Assembly: GCA_011391285.1 (NCBI GenBank)
Contig: JAABQU010000033.1
Location: 1 to 48,197 of the forward strand
Direction: 5' to 3'
Length of the DNA stretch: 48,197 bases
Source: Thiobacillus sp.
GTDB lineage: Bacteria > Pseudomonadota > Gammaproteobacteria > Burkholderiales > Thiobacillaceae
Shown here piece after piece: positions 1 through 6,968 of the stretch. Positions within the stretch are counted from its first letter, which is position 1. Each line of letters begins with the position of its first letter. The notes under the pieces are model-generated. The model did no database searches, was not told the DNA's origin, and saw nothing but the letters and a program-made list of their open reading frames with translations. Made by a program: the position numbers and the translations under genes.

Positions 1-654
1 AATGGGCCCGAATCTGAAGAAAGGGAATTCAGATTGCGCTTTGCCGCCAGTTCCCCCGTCTCGGAGGTGGTACTGAGCCAGCGGGGTTTGTTTGGCAACA
101 TCCTCATCCGGGGTGAGAATTTTGGCGGCCGCAACCAGGCGCTCGTGACTTTGTGCGGCGACGTGGCAATGGCAGGATTCGGCGTGATCTATATCACCGA
201 AGGAATCAGCCCGACGCATACCAAGTATTTGCGTACCAAGGCCAGCGAGGCATTTGGCCCCACTCGCTACCAGGCCCTGAACGTCGGTATCGAAAAGGGC
301 ACCAAGATGAAAGTGAGCCGAAGGGCCATTTCGGTGCTGCAATTCAATTCCCATTACGCCCCCAGCAGCGTCGACGAGGTGCGCCGGCGCTTGCCCGGCA
401 TACTGGACTGGATTGCGGCGAGTGATTTCGAGCTGCCCCTGCTGCTGGTTCTTGAAAACTACCATCTGTACTGCAAGGAGTTCGCGGCAGATTTCCTTGA
501 TCGCACCTGGGCGGCCAATTGCGCGGTCATCCTCACCACCCTGGGCTCCGATCCACGCGCCGGAACGACACCCGAGATCGATCTGCAAGTGTTTGAAAAG
601 TGCGCGACCATCCTGGACCTCAACCGCAGGCGGGCGGGTGACCGCGAAGATTAG
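1..654 (+). CDS. Hypothetical protein, 5'-truncated, degenerate P-loop ATPase-like
   Basis: The reading frame is open to the left edge of the window, so only the last 217 residues are present and the true start lies outside. I do not recognise the family. Two stretches look like a nucleotide-binding fold: a glycine-rich turn after a beta strand (NILIRGENFGGRNQ), where a Walker A loop would sit but without the Lys-Ser/Thr, and a hydrophobic strand ending in an acidic residue (LPLLLVLENYH), as in Walker B. A strand ending in ILTTLG resembles the sensor strand of VirD4/HerA-type ATPases. The resemblance is weak and the protein would lack the key Lys, so it may be an inactive relative. It is followed convergently by an MFS gene. 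Confidence 0.6.
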   Translation, partial: NGPESEEREFRLRFAASSPVSEVVLSQRGLFGNILIRGENFGGRNQALVTLCGDVAMAGFGVIYITEGISPTHTKYLRTKASEAFGPTRYQALNVGIEKGTKMKVSRRAISVLQFNSHYAPSSVDEVRRRLPGILDWIAASDFELPLLLVLENYHLYCKEFAADFLDRTWAANCAVILTTLGSDPRAGTTPEIDLQVFEKCATILDLNRRRAGDRED

Positions 655-740
655 AGACGCCGTGGTTGACCGGCCAATAGCCCCCTCCTCCAGCCAATCC
701 ACACACCGTCCCCCGAGCCCCTCAGACCGAGGTGGCAGTT

Positions 741-2057
741 TCAATCGTCCGAATCAAAACGCAGCCGGCAATAGGTTTCGCGGGTGAGCGCCACGGCGAG
801 GACGGCGCCGACGGCGCTGATCGCCAGCCACAGGAAGGCGGCGTGGTAGGCGGCGGCATCGTAGATGCGGGCGCCTTCGATCATCGCGCCCTGCCAGTTG
901 CGGTCGAGGATCCAGCCCATGGCGCTCTGCTGGATGGCAGCGAAACCGAGCACGGCCATGTTGACGACGCCGCCGACGGTGCCGGCCGCGCCCGGATGGT
1001 TGACCTCGCGCGAGAAGGCGAAGCCGACAATGAGCCCGCCGGCCGAAAAGCCGATCACGGCGAACAGCATGTAAAGCGCGGTGGCCGACAGGTCATCGAA
1101 CAAAAGGAATCCCAGCCAGCCCAGCGCATGGACGAGCGTGGCGCCGAGGTAAGGCAGCTTGCGCCGCCCCATGCGGTCGGACAGCGCGCCCAGGAGCGGG
1201 CCGCCGACAGCGAAGCCGAGCAGCATGGTAGTCGTGAAGACCGCGGCATGGCTGCGTTCCAGGCCGTGCACCTGGACCAGATAGGGCACGCCCCAGAGGC
1301 CGGCGAAGGTGAGCACCGGCGCGGCGACCAGTCCGCCGGCAAAGAACAGCAGCCAGGTATCGCGCTCGGACACCACCAGTTTCAGGCTGCGCCGCGGCGA
1401 CATGCCGGCATTGCTGAGCGCTTCCGGGTGGGCGTGGCTGAGATAACCGCGTTCGCTGGGATCGTTGCGCACCCACAGCCAGACGCACGCCGCGAGCACC
1501 AGGGTGACGCCGGCGCTGGCCATCATGGCGCTGCGCCAGCCGACGCTGGCCACCGCCTCCGAGAGCGGCACGCCGGCCAGCACGCCGCCGAGATTGCCGA
1601 TCAGCAGCGAGATGCCGGTGACCGTGGCGAAGCGGTTGGCGGGAAACCAGTGGCCGGCGAGCTTCATGCAGGCGACGAAGGCGACGGCGACCGAGGCGCC
1701 GATCAGGCCGCGGCCGAGACTGGCCATCCACAGGCTGTCGGCCAGGGCGAACAGGGCGATGCCGGCGGCCGCCACGACGGCCGCCGCGGTGGCGACGCGA
1801 CGCGGGCCGACGGCATCGGCGAGCAGGCCACTGGGGATCTGCATGGCGGCGTAGGTGTAGAAATAGATGGCGGAAAGATTGCCCAGCATGGTGGCCGCGA
1901 TGCTGAAGTCACGCATCAGTTCGTCCACCATCACCGCCGGGGCGACGCGCTGGAAGAAGCCGACGAAATAGAGGCTGGCAAGCAAGCCCCAGGTCATCCA
2001 GGCAAGCGAGACGGGCGGCAGGCGGGGCGTGCTGTCGGTTGGGTGCGGGCTAGTCAA
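741..2057 (-). CDS. MFS transporter
   Basis: This 438-residue protein shows the twelve-helix pattern of the major facilitator superfamily and sits in the inner membrane. The MFS signature between helices 2 and 3 is visible (GLLADAVGPRRVATAAA), with its counterpart in the second half (GALSDRMGRRKLPYLG). The substrate cannot be read from sequence; the general type resembles the organic anion/hexuronate group. The start is a TTG codon: the next in-frame Met is inside the first helix and an in-frame stop lies 30 bases upstream. A 12-codon ATG mini-ORF (2088 to 2050 on this strand) overlaps the start, so either translational coupling or a frameshift at the 5' end is possible. It follows the SLC13-type gene on the same strand after 135 bases. 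Confidence 0.85.
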   Translation of the reverse strand: MTSPHPTDSTPRLPPVSLAWMTWGLLASLYFVGFFQRVAPAVMVDELMRDFSIAATMLGNLSAIYFYTYAAMQIPSGLLADAVGPRRVATAAAVVAAAGIALFALADSLWMASLGRGLIGASVAVAFVACMKLAGHWFPANRFATVTGISLLIGNLGGVLAGVPLSEAVASVGWRSAMMASAGVTLVLAACVWLWVRNDPSERGYLSHAHPEALSNAGMSPRRSLKLVVSERDTWLLFFAGGLVAAPVLTFAGLWGVPYLVQVHGLERSHAAVFTTTMLLGFAVGGPLLGALSDRMGRRKLPYLGATLVHALGWLGFLLFDDLSATALYMLFAVIGFSAGGLIVGFAFSREVNHPGAAGTVGGVVNMAVLGFAAIQQSAMGWILDRNWQGAMIEGARIYDAAAYHAAFLWLAISAVGAVLAVALTRETYCRLRFDSDD

Positions 2058-2088
2058 TTCCGGCTTCGCCTGGTTGTGGGGTCGTCAT
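2050..2088 (-). other. 12-codon upstream mini-ORF overlapping the MFS start
   Basis: An ATG at 2088-2086 opens a 12-codon frame (MTTPQPGEAGID) that ends in TAG just after the TTG start of the MFS gene, in a different frame. It could be a leader peptide for coupled translation. Alternatively it is the real N-terminus joined by a frameshift. There is no direct evidence that it is translated. Confidence 0.3.
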
Positions 2089-2192
2089 GTCAGATGGGAT
2101 TGCAGGAATGGGCCGCGAGCGGATCGATCCAGACCGGCGTCAAGTCTACCCTGCCGCGAGCAGCAGGCGTCCTGCCGTTTATGCAGATGGGC

Positions 2193-4028
2193 TCACAGCG
2201 GCCACACCCACAGCAGCACCGGAATGCTGACTGCCATGATCAGGATTTCCAGCGGCAGGCCGAGCCGCCAGTAGTCACCGAAACGGAAGCCGCCCGGCCC
2301 CAGGATCAGGGTGTTGTTCTGGTGCCCGATCGGTGTCAGGAAAGCGCAGGATGCACCCACCGCCACCGCCATCATGAAGGTATCCGGATTCGCGTTGAGC
2401 TGGCTGGCGGTTCCCAGTGCGATCGGGAACATCACGGCCGCGGTGGCGGCATTGTTCATCAGATCCGACAGCGTCATCGTGACCACCAGGATCAACGCCA
2501 GCGCAACAACCGGATGTCCCTGTGCGACGCTTTCGAGCAGGAAGCGTGCGATCAGGTCGGCCATGCCGGTGCTCTGCATCGACGCCGCCACCGGGATCAG
2601 CGCGCCGAGCAGGACGATGACCGGCCAGTCGATGGCCTCGTAGACTTCACGCGGTGGCACCGTGCGCAGCGCCATCGAGGCAAGCACGCCTGCCGTGAAG
2701 GCAAGCGCAGCAGGCAGCAGCCCGAACGCCACCACAGCCACCGCCAGACCCATGATGAGGCTGGCGGTGATGGCTTTGCGCTTGTCGGGAATGTAGAGGG
2801 CGCGTTCGGCCAGCGGCACGCAGCTGGCGACGCTGGCGAATTCGGCGATCGCTTCCGGCGTGCCGCGCATCATCAGCACGTCGCCCGCCTTGAAGCGATA
2901 GGTGCGTAGCCGGGCCCGGCTACGCCGGCCCTGGCTCGATACGGCGAGCAGGTTGATGCCGAAACGGCTGCGCAACTGAATGTCGGTTGGCGTGCGCTCG
3001 AGCAGGCCGGAAGACGGCAGGATCGCCAGCTCCACCAGGACGATTTCGTCGGACGGAGGCGCCTTCTCCTTCTCATTTCTCTTCTCTTCCGTCGCGGCCG
3101 CGTCTCCGGTTTCCGCCCTGTCCTCTTTTTCTGCCTTGTGCTGGGCTTCCTCCAGTACCAGTCCCAGGCTGGACAGGGCGGTCGCGAGCGTTTCCGCCTC
3201 GGCCTCGATGATCAGAATGTCGCCGGCGTGCACATAACGGCCGGCATTCGGCGCCGACACCCGCACGTCGTTGCGCACCAGGCCGATGATCTGCGCATCC
3301 GCCTCCTCCAGCGCCGCCTCGATCTCGCGCAGTTTCATGCCGGCCGCCTTGCTGCCTTCGGTCACGAGCGCCTCGGTGAGGTAGGTGCCGGTATCGAAGC
3401 CCTCGACGTCGGTCTGGGTGCGCCCAGGCACCAAGCGCCAGCCGATCAGGCCGATGAAAATGACGCCCAGGGCCGTGATCGAAAAACCGACGGGCGTGAA
3501 ATCGAACATGCCGAAGCTGCCGAGCCCGGCCTCGGCGCGCAGCCCGGAGATGATGAGATTGGGCGGCGTGCCGATCAGGGTGGTGGTGCCACCGAGGATG
3601 GAGCCGAAGGCGAGCGGCATCAGCACCTTGCCGGGCGGCAGGTTCAGGCGCGCTGAAATCTGCATGGCGACCGGGATCAGCAGCGCCAGCGCGCCGACAT
3701 TGTTCATGAAGGCGGACAGCAGCGCTGCCAGCGCGGTGAGCATGAAGATGGACAGCGTGGGACCAGCTTTGGCGGGCAGCACGCGGCGCGTCAGCGCATC
3801 CACCGCACCCGAGGTTTGCAGTCCGTGGCTCATTACCAGCACGCAGGCCACGGTGATGACGGCCGGGTGGGCGAAGCCGGCGAAGGCGTCGGCATAGGGC
3901 ACCAGGCCGGTCAACACGCAGGCCAGCAGCGCCCCCGCCGCCACCATGTCGTGGCGCCAGCGGCCCCACAGGAACATGCCGATGGTCGCGATCAGAATGC
4001 CGACGATGAGGATTTGCTCGAGGTGCAC
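2193..4028 (-). CDS. SLC13/DASS-family transporter with two TrkA-C domains
   Basis: An inner-membrane transporter of 611 residues in the divalent anion:sodium symporter superfamily. The two membrane halves carry the paired family motifs, LLSAFMNNVGALALLIPVA with GTTTLIGTPPNLIISG in the first half and LSDLMNNAATAAVMFPIA with FLTPIGHQNNTLILGPGG in the second. Between the halves lie two regulatory TrkA-C (RCK_C) domains, around residues 215-285 and 330-400. They are separated by a charged Glu/Lys/Ala linker (about residues 290-325) that looks disordered. Proteins of this layout include SAC1-like sulfate transporters, so sulfate is a reasonable substrate in a sulfur-metabolising host, but that is inference. 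The start is GTG at 4028 with a good ribosome site (GGGAGA) 8-9 bases upstream. Confidence 0.88.
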   Translation of the reverse strand: MHLEQILIVGILIATIGMFLWGRWRHDMVAAGALLACVLTGLVPYADAFAGFAHPAVITVACVLVMSHGLQTSGAVDALTRRVLPAKAGPTLSIFMLTALAALLSAFMNNVGALALLIPVAMQISARLNLPPGKVLMPLAFGSILGGTTTLIGTPPNLIISGLRAEAGLGSFGMFDFTPVGFSITALGVIFIGLIGWRLVPGRTQTDVEGFDTGTYLTEALVTEGSKAAGMKLREIEAALEEADAQIIGLVRNDVRVSAPNAGRYVHAGDILIIEAEAETLATALSSLGLVLEEAQHKAEKEDRAETGDAAATEEKRNEKEKAPPSDEIVLVELAILPSSGLLERTPTDIQLRSRFGINLLAVSSQGRRSRARLRTYRFKAGDVLMMRGTPEAIAEFASVASCVPLAERALYIPDKRKAITASLIMGLAVAVVAFGLLPAALAFTAGVLASMALRTVPPREVYEAIDWPVIVLLGALIPVAASMQSTGMADLIARFLLESVAQGHPVVALALILVVTMTLSDLMNNAATAAVMFPIALGTASQLNANPDTFMMAVAVGASCAFLTPIGHQNNTLILGPGGFRFGDYWRLGLPLEILIMAVSIPVLLWVWPL

Positions 4029-4182
4029 GCTCTAATCTCCCGCAGTCTCAGTCATCTGTTGTTATTGCAGCACGCAGGCACGCGCTCAACCTTGTGCTGG
4101 CCAACTCATTAAACCTAGCCTATGGGAGCAAGGTCAAGGCAACCACCTGGTTGATCGCCCGACCCGGCAACGGATGATCATG

Positions 4183-4208
4183 AAAAAGGCCAGCACGCTG
4201 GCTGGCCT
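4183..4208 (-). terminator. Rho-independent terminator of the di-iron desaturase-like gene
   Basis: On the minus strand, AGGCCAGC and GCTGGCCT form a perfect 8-bp stem (4187-4194 with 4201-4208) around a 6-base loop, followed by a run of T. It begins 20 bases after the stop codon of the gene ending at 4229, the normal distance for an intrinsic terminator. Confidence 0.85.
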
Positions 4209-4228
4209 CGTGACGGGGCGCGACAGCA

Positions 4229-5059
4229 TCAGGTCGCCGCCAGCGCTTGCTTGCGGTACTTGTTGAGGTCGCGCACGTTCTCGAAGGTCTGCCCCAGCAG
4301 GTTCGACAGGTTGCGCAGGATGCCGCCCACCACGCGGTTTTCCCAGGTGTCGTCGAACTGGATCTGCTCGTCGAGCCAGCGCTCCAGCCATTCCGGATCG
4401 GGCAGGCGCGACTGGATGGTGTCCAGCGGATAAAGCGCTTCGTTGACGTGGAGGTTGGTGGGGTGCAAGGCCTTGTCGGAGCGCCTGCTCGACGCCATCA
4501 GGAAGCCGATCTTGGCGAATGCGGCGGCCACGCTTTGGCCGCCCTGCTTCAGCGCGCGCTTCATGTATTGCAGGTAGGCGCCGCCGTGCCGCCCCTCGTC
4601 GCGCGAGATCGTTTCGTAGATGAACTTGATGACCGGCTCGGTGTGCCATTCCGAGGCGCGCTTGTACCACTGGGTGAGACGCACCTCGCCGCAGAAATGC
4701 AGCATCAGGGTTTCCATCGGCGGCGCCGGATCGAACGGGAAGCGGATGGCGTGCAATTCTTCCTCGGTCGGCGCGAATTCGGGCTTGAAGCGGCGCAGGT
4801 ATTCCATCAGCACCAAGGCGTGCTTCTGCTCCTCGTAGAACCAGATCGACATGAAGGCGGAGAAGTCGCTGTCGTGCACAAAATCGCGCAGGAACATCTC
4901 GGTGGCCGGCAGCGCTGCCCACTCGGTGATGGCGTTCATCTTGATGGTCAGCGCCTGCTCGTCGGTGAGTTGGCTGGCGTCGAACTGGTCCCACGGAATG
5001 TCGGTTTCCATGTTCCAGCGGGCACGTTCGAGAGATTTGAAGAGGTCGATGTAAAGCAT
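4229..5059 (-). CDS. Ferritin-like di-iron protein, acyl-ACP desaturase-like
   Basis: A soluble helical protein of 276 residues with the ligand set of a carboxylate-bridged di-iron enzyme: Glu46/Glu54, the ExxH of EEQKH (Glu77, His80), Glu125, and the second ExxH of DEGRH (Glu155, His158). This pattern matches the ferritin-like superfamily that includes stearoyl-ACP desaturase and related oxygenases. An O2-dependent reaction on a fatty acyl chain is likely, but the substrate is unknown. It lies directly downstream of the litR-type gene on the same strand and faces a lipid-modifying operon, which supports a role in membrane lipid chemistry. The start chosen is ATG at 5059. A TTG at 5137 overlapping the litR stop (TTGA) would add 26 poorly family-like residues and couple the genes. 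Confidence 0.82.
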   Translation of the reverse strand: MLYIDLFKSLERARWNMETDIPWDQFDASQLTDEQALTIKMNAITEWAALPATEMFLRDFVHDSDFSAFMSIWFYEEQKHALVLMEYLRRFKPEFAPTEEELHAIRFPFDPAPPMETLMLHFCGEVRLTQWYKRASEWHTEPVIKFIYETISRDEGRHGGAYLQYMKRALKQGGQSVAAAFAKIGFLMASSRRSDKALHPTNLHVNEALYPLDTIQSRLPDPEWLERWLDEQIQFDDTWENRVVGGILRNLSNLLGQTFENVRDLNKYRKQALAAT

Positions 5060-5133
5060 GGCAGCTATGCGGCGAAAATCGATCGGAATTCTATCCTGTG
5101 TGCCACGATTGCGGAACGCAAGCCATCCCCGTT

Positions 5134-6066
5134 TCAACCCGCCATTTTGATCGCTGCCTCGCCACGCCAGCGCGCCAGGCAGTCGAACAAGTCCTGGAAC
5201 TCAGGCACCAGGCACACTCCGTCGATCGGCTTGCGGATCGGCTTGACGCCATAGCCGCCCGCCCACAATTGGGTGTCTAACGGCAGCATCTGCCGCAGGT
5301 CGCGCAGGCCTTGCGCAGCGAGCGCAGGCGAATAGGCGCTGCTGAAGGACAGGCAGACCGCGTCCACCTGCTTGGCGTTCGCCGCACGCACGATCTCGTC
5401 GATCGGGGTTTGCGGGCCGAGCAGCACCGGGTAGACATCTTCGACCACCAGCAGTGCCTCCACCATCAACAGTCCCAGCGTGTGTTCCTCGCCGGACAGC
5501 GTGGTGAGCAGCACGCGCGGGTGGCCTGTCACCGGCGCCATGTTGGCGAGCGTGGTGCGAAAGAGTTTTTCCAGGTGCTGCGAGAACAGGTGTTCCTCGA
5601 ATATGCCGAGTTCGTTGCGCGACCAGGCCTCGCCGATTCGGGTAATCACGGGCGCAACGATGTCCTGGACAAAACGGGACATGCCGCGCTTGGCCAATTC
5701 GCTGTGGAACGCCCGTTGCAAGCCGTCGCTGTCGTGCGACCGGACCAGTTGCAGCCATGCCTCGAGCTGCAGTTCGTTGGGCAGATTCGGCTGGGGGCTG
5801 TGCGTTTCATCGAGCGCCAGCAGCCCTGCCTCGTCGAGCCGCATCAGTTTGCCGGGACGGTGCCCACGGTCCATCAGCCGCTTGATCTGGACCAGTCGGC
5901 GCACCTGCGCCGGCGCATATTGGCGCTCGCCATGGGCGTCGCGCTCGGGTGTCGGAAACCCGTAGCGGCGCTCCCACACGCGCAGCGTGTCCTTGGATAA
6001 ACCGGTTTCCCGCTCGACCGAAGCGATGGGCAGGCCGGGGACAGCAACAGATGACTGAATTGGCAT
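5134..6066 (-). CDS. litR: MerR-family B12-binding light-responsive repressor (LitR/CarH type)
   Basis: A 310-residue cytoplasmic transcription regulator. Residues 12-80 form a MerR winged-helix DNA-binding domain (ETGLSKDTLRVWERRYGFP, with RQYAPAQVRRL after the wing). A helical B12-cap domain follows (about 95-180) and then a cobalamin-binding domain (about 183-300). Two hallmark motifs are intact: W148-x9-E158-H159, which in CarH caps the adenosyl group, and E193-x-H195-x-x-G198, which supplies the lower axial His to cobalt. In CarH and LitR, adenosylcobalamin drives dark-state DNA binding and light releases the repressor. Both motifs being present argues for real photosensing rather than B12-independent action. 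It is divergent from the ten-gene operon and shares its control region, so it probably represses the operon and itself. ATG 6066 is the only sensible start; no Shine-Dalgarno sequence precedes it. Confidence 0.9.
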   Translation of the reverse strand: MPIQSSVAVPGLPIASVERETGLSKDTLRVWERRYGFPTPERDAHGERQYAPAQVRRLVQIKRLMDRGHRPGKLMRLDEAGLLALDETHSPQPNLPNELQLEAWLQLVRSHDSDGLQRAFHSELAKRGMSRFVQDIVAPVITRIGEAWSRNELGIFEEHLFSQHLEKLFRTTLANMAPVTGHPRVLLTTLSGEEHTLGLLMVEALLVVEDVYPVLLGPQTPIDEIVRAANAKQVDAVCLSFSSAYSPALAAQGLRDLRQMLPLDTQLWAGGYGVKPIRKPIDGVCLVPEFQDLFDCLARWRGEAAIKMAG

Positions 6067-6067
6067 A

Positions 6068-6080
6068 TTGTCTTGGACAA
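6068..6080. promoter_or_regulatory. Putative LitR operator, box 1
   Basis: TTGTCTTGGACAA is a palindrome with 5-bp arms (TTGTC/GACAA) and a 3-base centre. It lies one base upstream of the litR start codon and 4 bases upstream of the -35 box of the divergent operon. The 13-mer TGTCTTGGACAAA (6069-6081) recurs exactly, inverted, at box 2. Assignment to LitR is by position and symmetry only. Confidence 0.65.
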
Positions 6081-6084
6081 AGAG

Positions 6085-6113
6085 TTGACATCGGCAAATT
6101 GTTGGCCTAATTT
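6085..6113 (+). promoter_or_regulatory. Promoter of the ten-gene operon
   Basis: A perfect -35 TTGACA (6085-6090), a 17-base spacer and a weak -10 TAATTT (6108-6113) point to a start near 6120, about 24 bases before the first gene. The weak -10 would suit a regulated promoter. Confidence 0.6.
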
Positions 6114-6138
6114 AAGCACATGACCAGCTTTTGTCCAA
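6109..6138 (-). promoter_or_regulatory. Divergent promoter of litR
   Basis: On the minus strand a -35-like TTGGAC (6138-6133), an 18-base spacer and a -10-like TAAATT (6114-6109) are visible. The -35 lies inside box 2, and the -10 overlaps that of the forward promoter, so binding at the boxes should affect both directions. Confidence 0.45.
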
Positions 6139-6143
6139 GACAC
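6131..6143. promoter_or_regulatory. Putative LitR operator, box 2
   Basis: TTGTCCAAGACAC is the same palindrome as box 1 in reverse orientation, with one mismatch in the outer arm. It abuts the start codon at 6144. The two dyad centres (6074 and 6137) are 63 bp apart, close to six helical turns, which would place both sites on the same face of the DNA. Confidence 0.65.
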
Positions 6144-6404
6144 ATGAAACCTTTGTCGACACCCCTCATTGCCCTGGCCGGGCTCTCCGCGGCCGTCCTG
6201 ATGCTTTGGCAGACGCCGGATGCCGCTGCCCGCGCCCAGCCAGCGGCGGCATGTACCGCCCCGGCTTCCACCGCCGGTTCCGTGCCGGCCGAGTATTTCT
6301 TCTATCACGCGCTGGTCGCGCCGCACGCGGCCCTGACGCCCCCTGCGCCCGGCACGCGCAGCCTCCATGCCTCCTGCCCGTCGAAAAAGGTCATCCGCAC
6401 ATGA
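6144..6404 (+). CDS. Small exported or membrane-anchored protein, first gene of the operon
   Basis: An 86-residue protein that I do not recognise. The N-terminus (MKPLSTPLIALAGLSAAVLM) is a lysine-plus-hydrophobic stretch typical of a signal peptide or single membrane anchor. The rest is Ala/Pro-rich with two Cys and a short aromatic patch (AEYFFYHALVAPHAAL). The start at 6144 is preferred over the in-frame ATG at 6120, because 6120 coincides with the expected transcription start and 6144 places the signal sequence at the N-terminus. The stop overlaps the next start (ATGA, 6401-6404), so translation of the peroxidase gene is probably coupled to it. It could be a processed peptide, a small membrane partner, or simply a leader ORF. 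Confidence 0.6.
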   Translation: MKPLSTPLIALAGLSAAVLMLWQTPDAAARAQPAAACTAPASTAGSVPAEYFFYHALVAPHAALTPPAPGTRSLHASCPSKKVIRT

Positions 6405-6967
6405 AATCCGCCCTGCTCCTGTCATCGCTGTTGCTGGCGACCGCCGCCCAGGCCGCGCCGCCCTGCCCGCCCCTGCTCAACCACACCATGAAAGACATCG
6501 ACGGCACGCCGCAAAACCTGTGTGCCTACGCCGGCAAGGTGGTGCTGGTGGTCAACACGGCCAGCCAGTGCGGCTACACCGGCCAGTACAAGGGTCTGCA
6601 GGCACTGCACGAGAAATACGCCAAGCAGGGGCTGGTGGTGCTGGGCTTTCCGGCCAACGATTTCGGCGGTCAGGAGCCGGGCAGCAACACCACGATCAAG
6701 GACTTCTGCGAAACCAATTACCGGGTCGATTTCCCGCTGTTTTCCAAGGTGGGCGTCAAGGCGGCCAACGCCAACCCCCTGCACGAGGGACTGGCGAAGG
6801 CGACCGGGGAACGGCCCAGCTGGAATTTCCACAAGTACCTGATCGACCGCAGCGGCACGCGCGCCCTGTCGTTCGCCAGCCGGGTCGAGCCGGAATCGAA
6901 GGAGATGGTGCAGGCCATCGAATCCCTGCTCAAGGATCAGCCCAAAATCACGTCGAGGGGCCAATAA
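6401..6967 (+). CDS. Exported glutathione peroxidase family protein
   Basis: A 188-residue thiol peroxidase of the GPx/BtuE family, predicted to be periplasmic because it begins with a clear signal peptide (MKSALLLSSLLLATAAQA, cleavage near residue 19). The peroxidatic Cys57 sits in NTASQCGYTGQY, followed by Gln91 (GGQEPG) and Trp141 (SWNFHKYL), the family catalytic triad. It is a Cys, not a selenocysteine, enzyme. The usual FPCNQF motif reads FPANDF here. A possible resolving Cys is at 103 (DFCETNY), as in thioredoxin-dependent members. Likely role: reduction of lipid or hydrogen peroxides at the envelope. Placement in a LitR-linked operon fits defence against light-generated peroxides. Confidence 0.9.
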   Translation: MKSALLLSSLLLATAAQAAPPCPPLLNHTMKDIDGTPQNLCAYAGKVVLVVNTASQCGYTGQYKGLQALHEKYAKQGLVVLGFPANDFGGQEPGSNTTIKDFCETNYRVDFPLFSKVGVKAANANPLHEGLAKATGERPSWNFHKYLIDRSGTRALSFASRVEPESKEMVQAIESLLKDQPKITSRGQ

Positions 6968-6968
6968 G

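Noticed and set aside
732..2909. Very long plus-strand open frame (725 codons) opposite the MFS and SLC13-type genes
   Set aside because: It spans two well-defined minus-strand membrane protein genes, and its translation is His/Gln/Gly/Arg-rich low-complexity sequence typical of antisense frames in GC-rich DNA.
6151..6163. Possible third operator (TTTGTCGACAC) inside the first gene
   Set aside because: It lacks the 3-base centre of the two boxes and the shared 13-mer, so it is likely chance.
6131..6400. TTG-started extension upstream of the glutathione peroxidase
   Set aside because: It would bury the clear signal peptide at 6401 inside the protein and overlaps the small secreted-protein frame; ATG 6401 gives a standard exported peroxidase.
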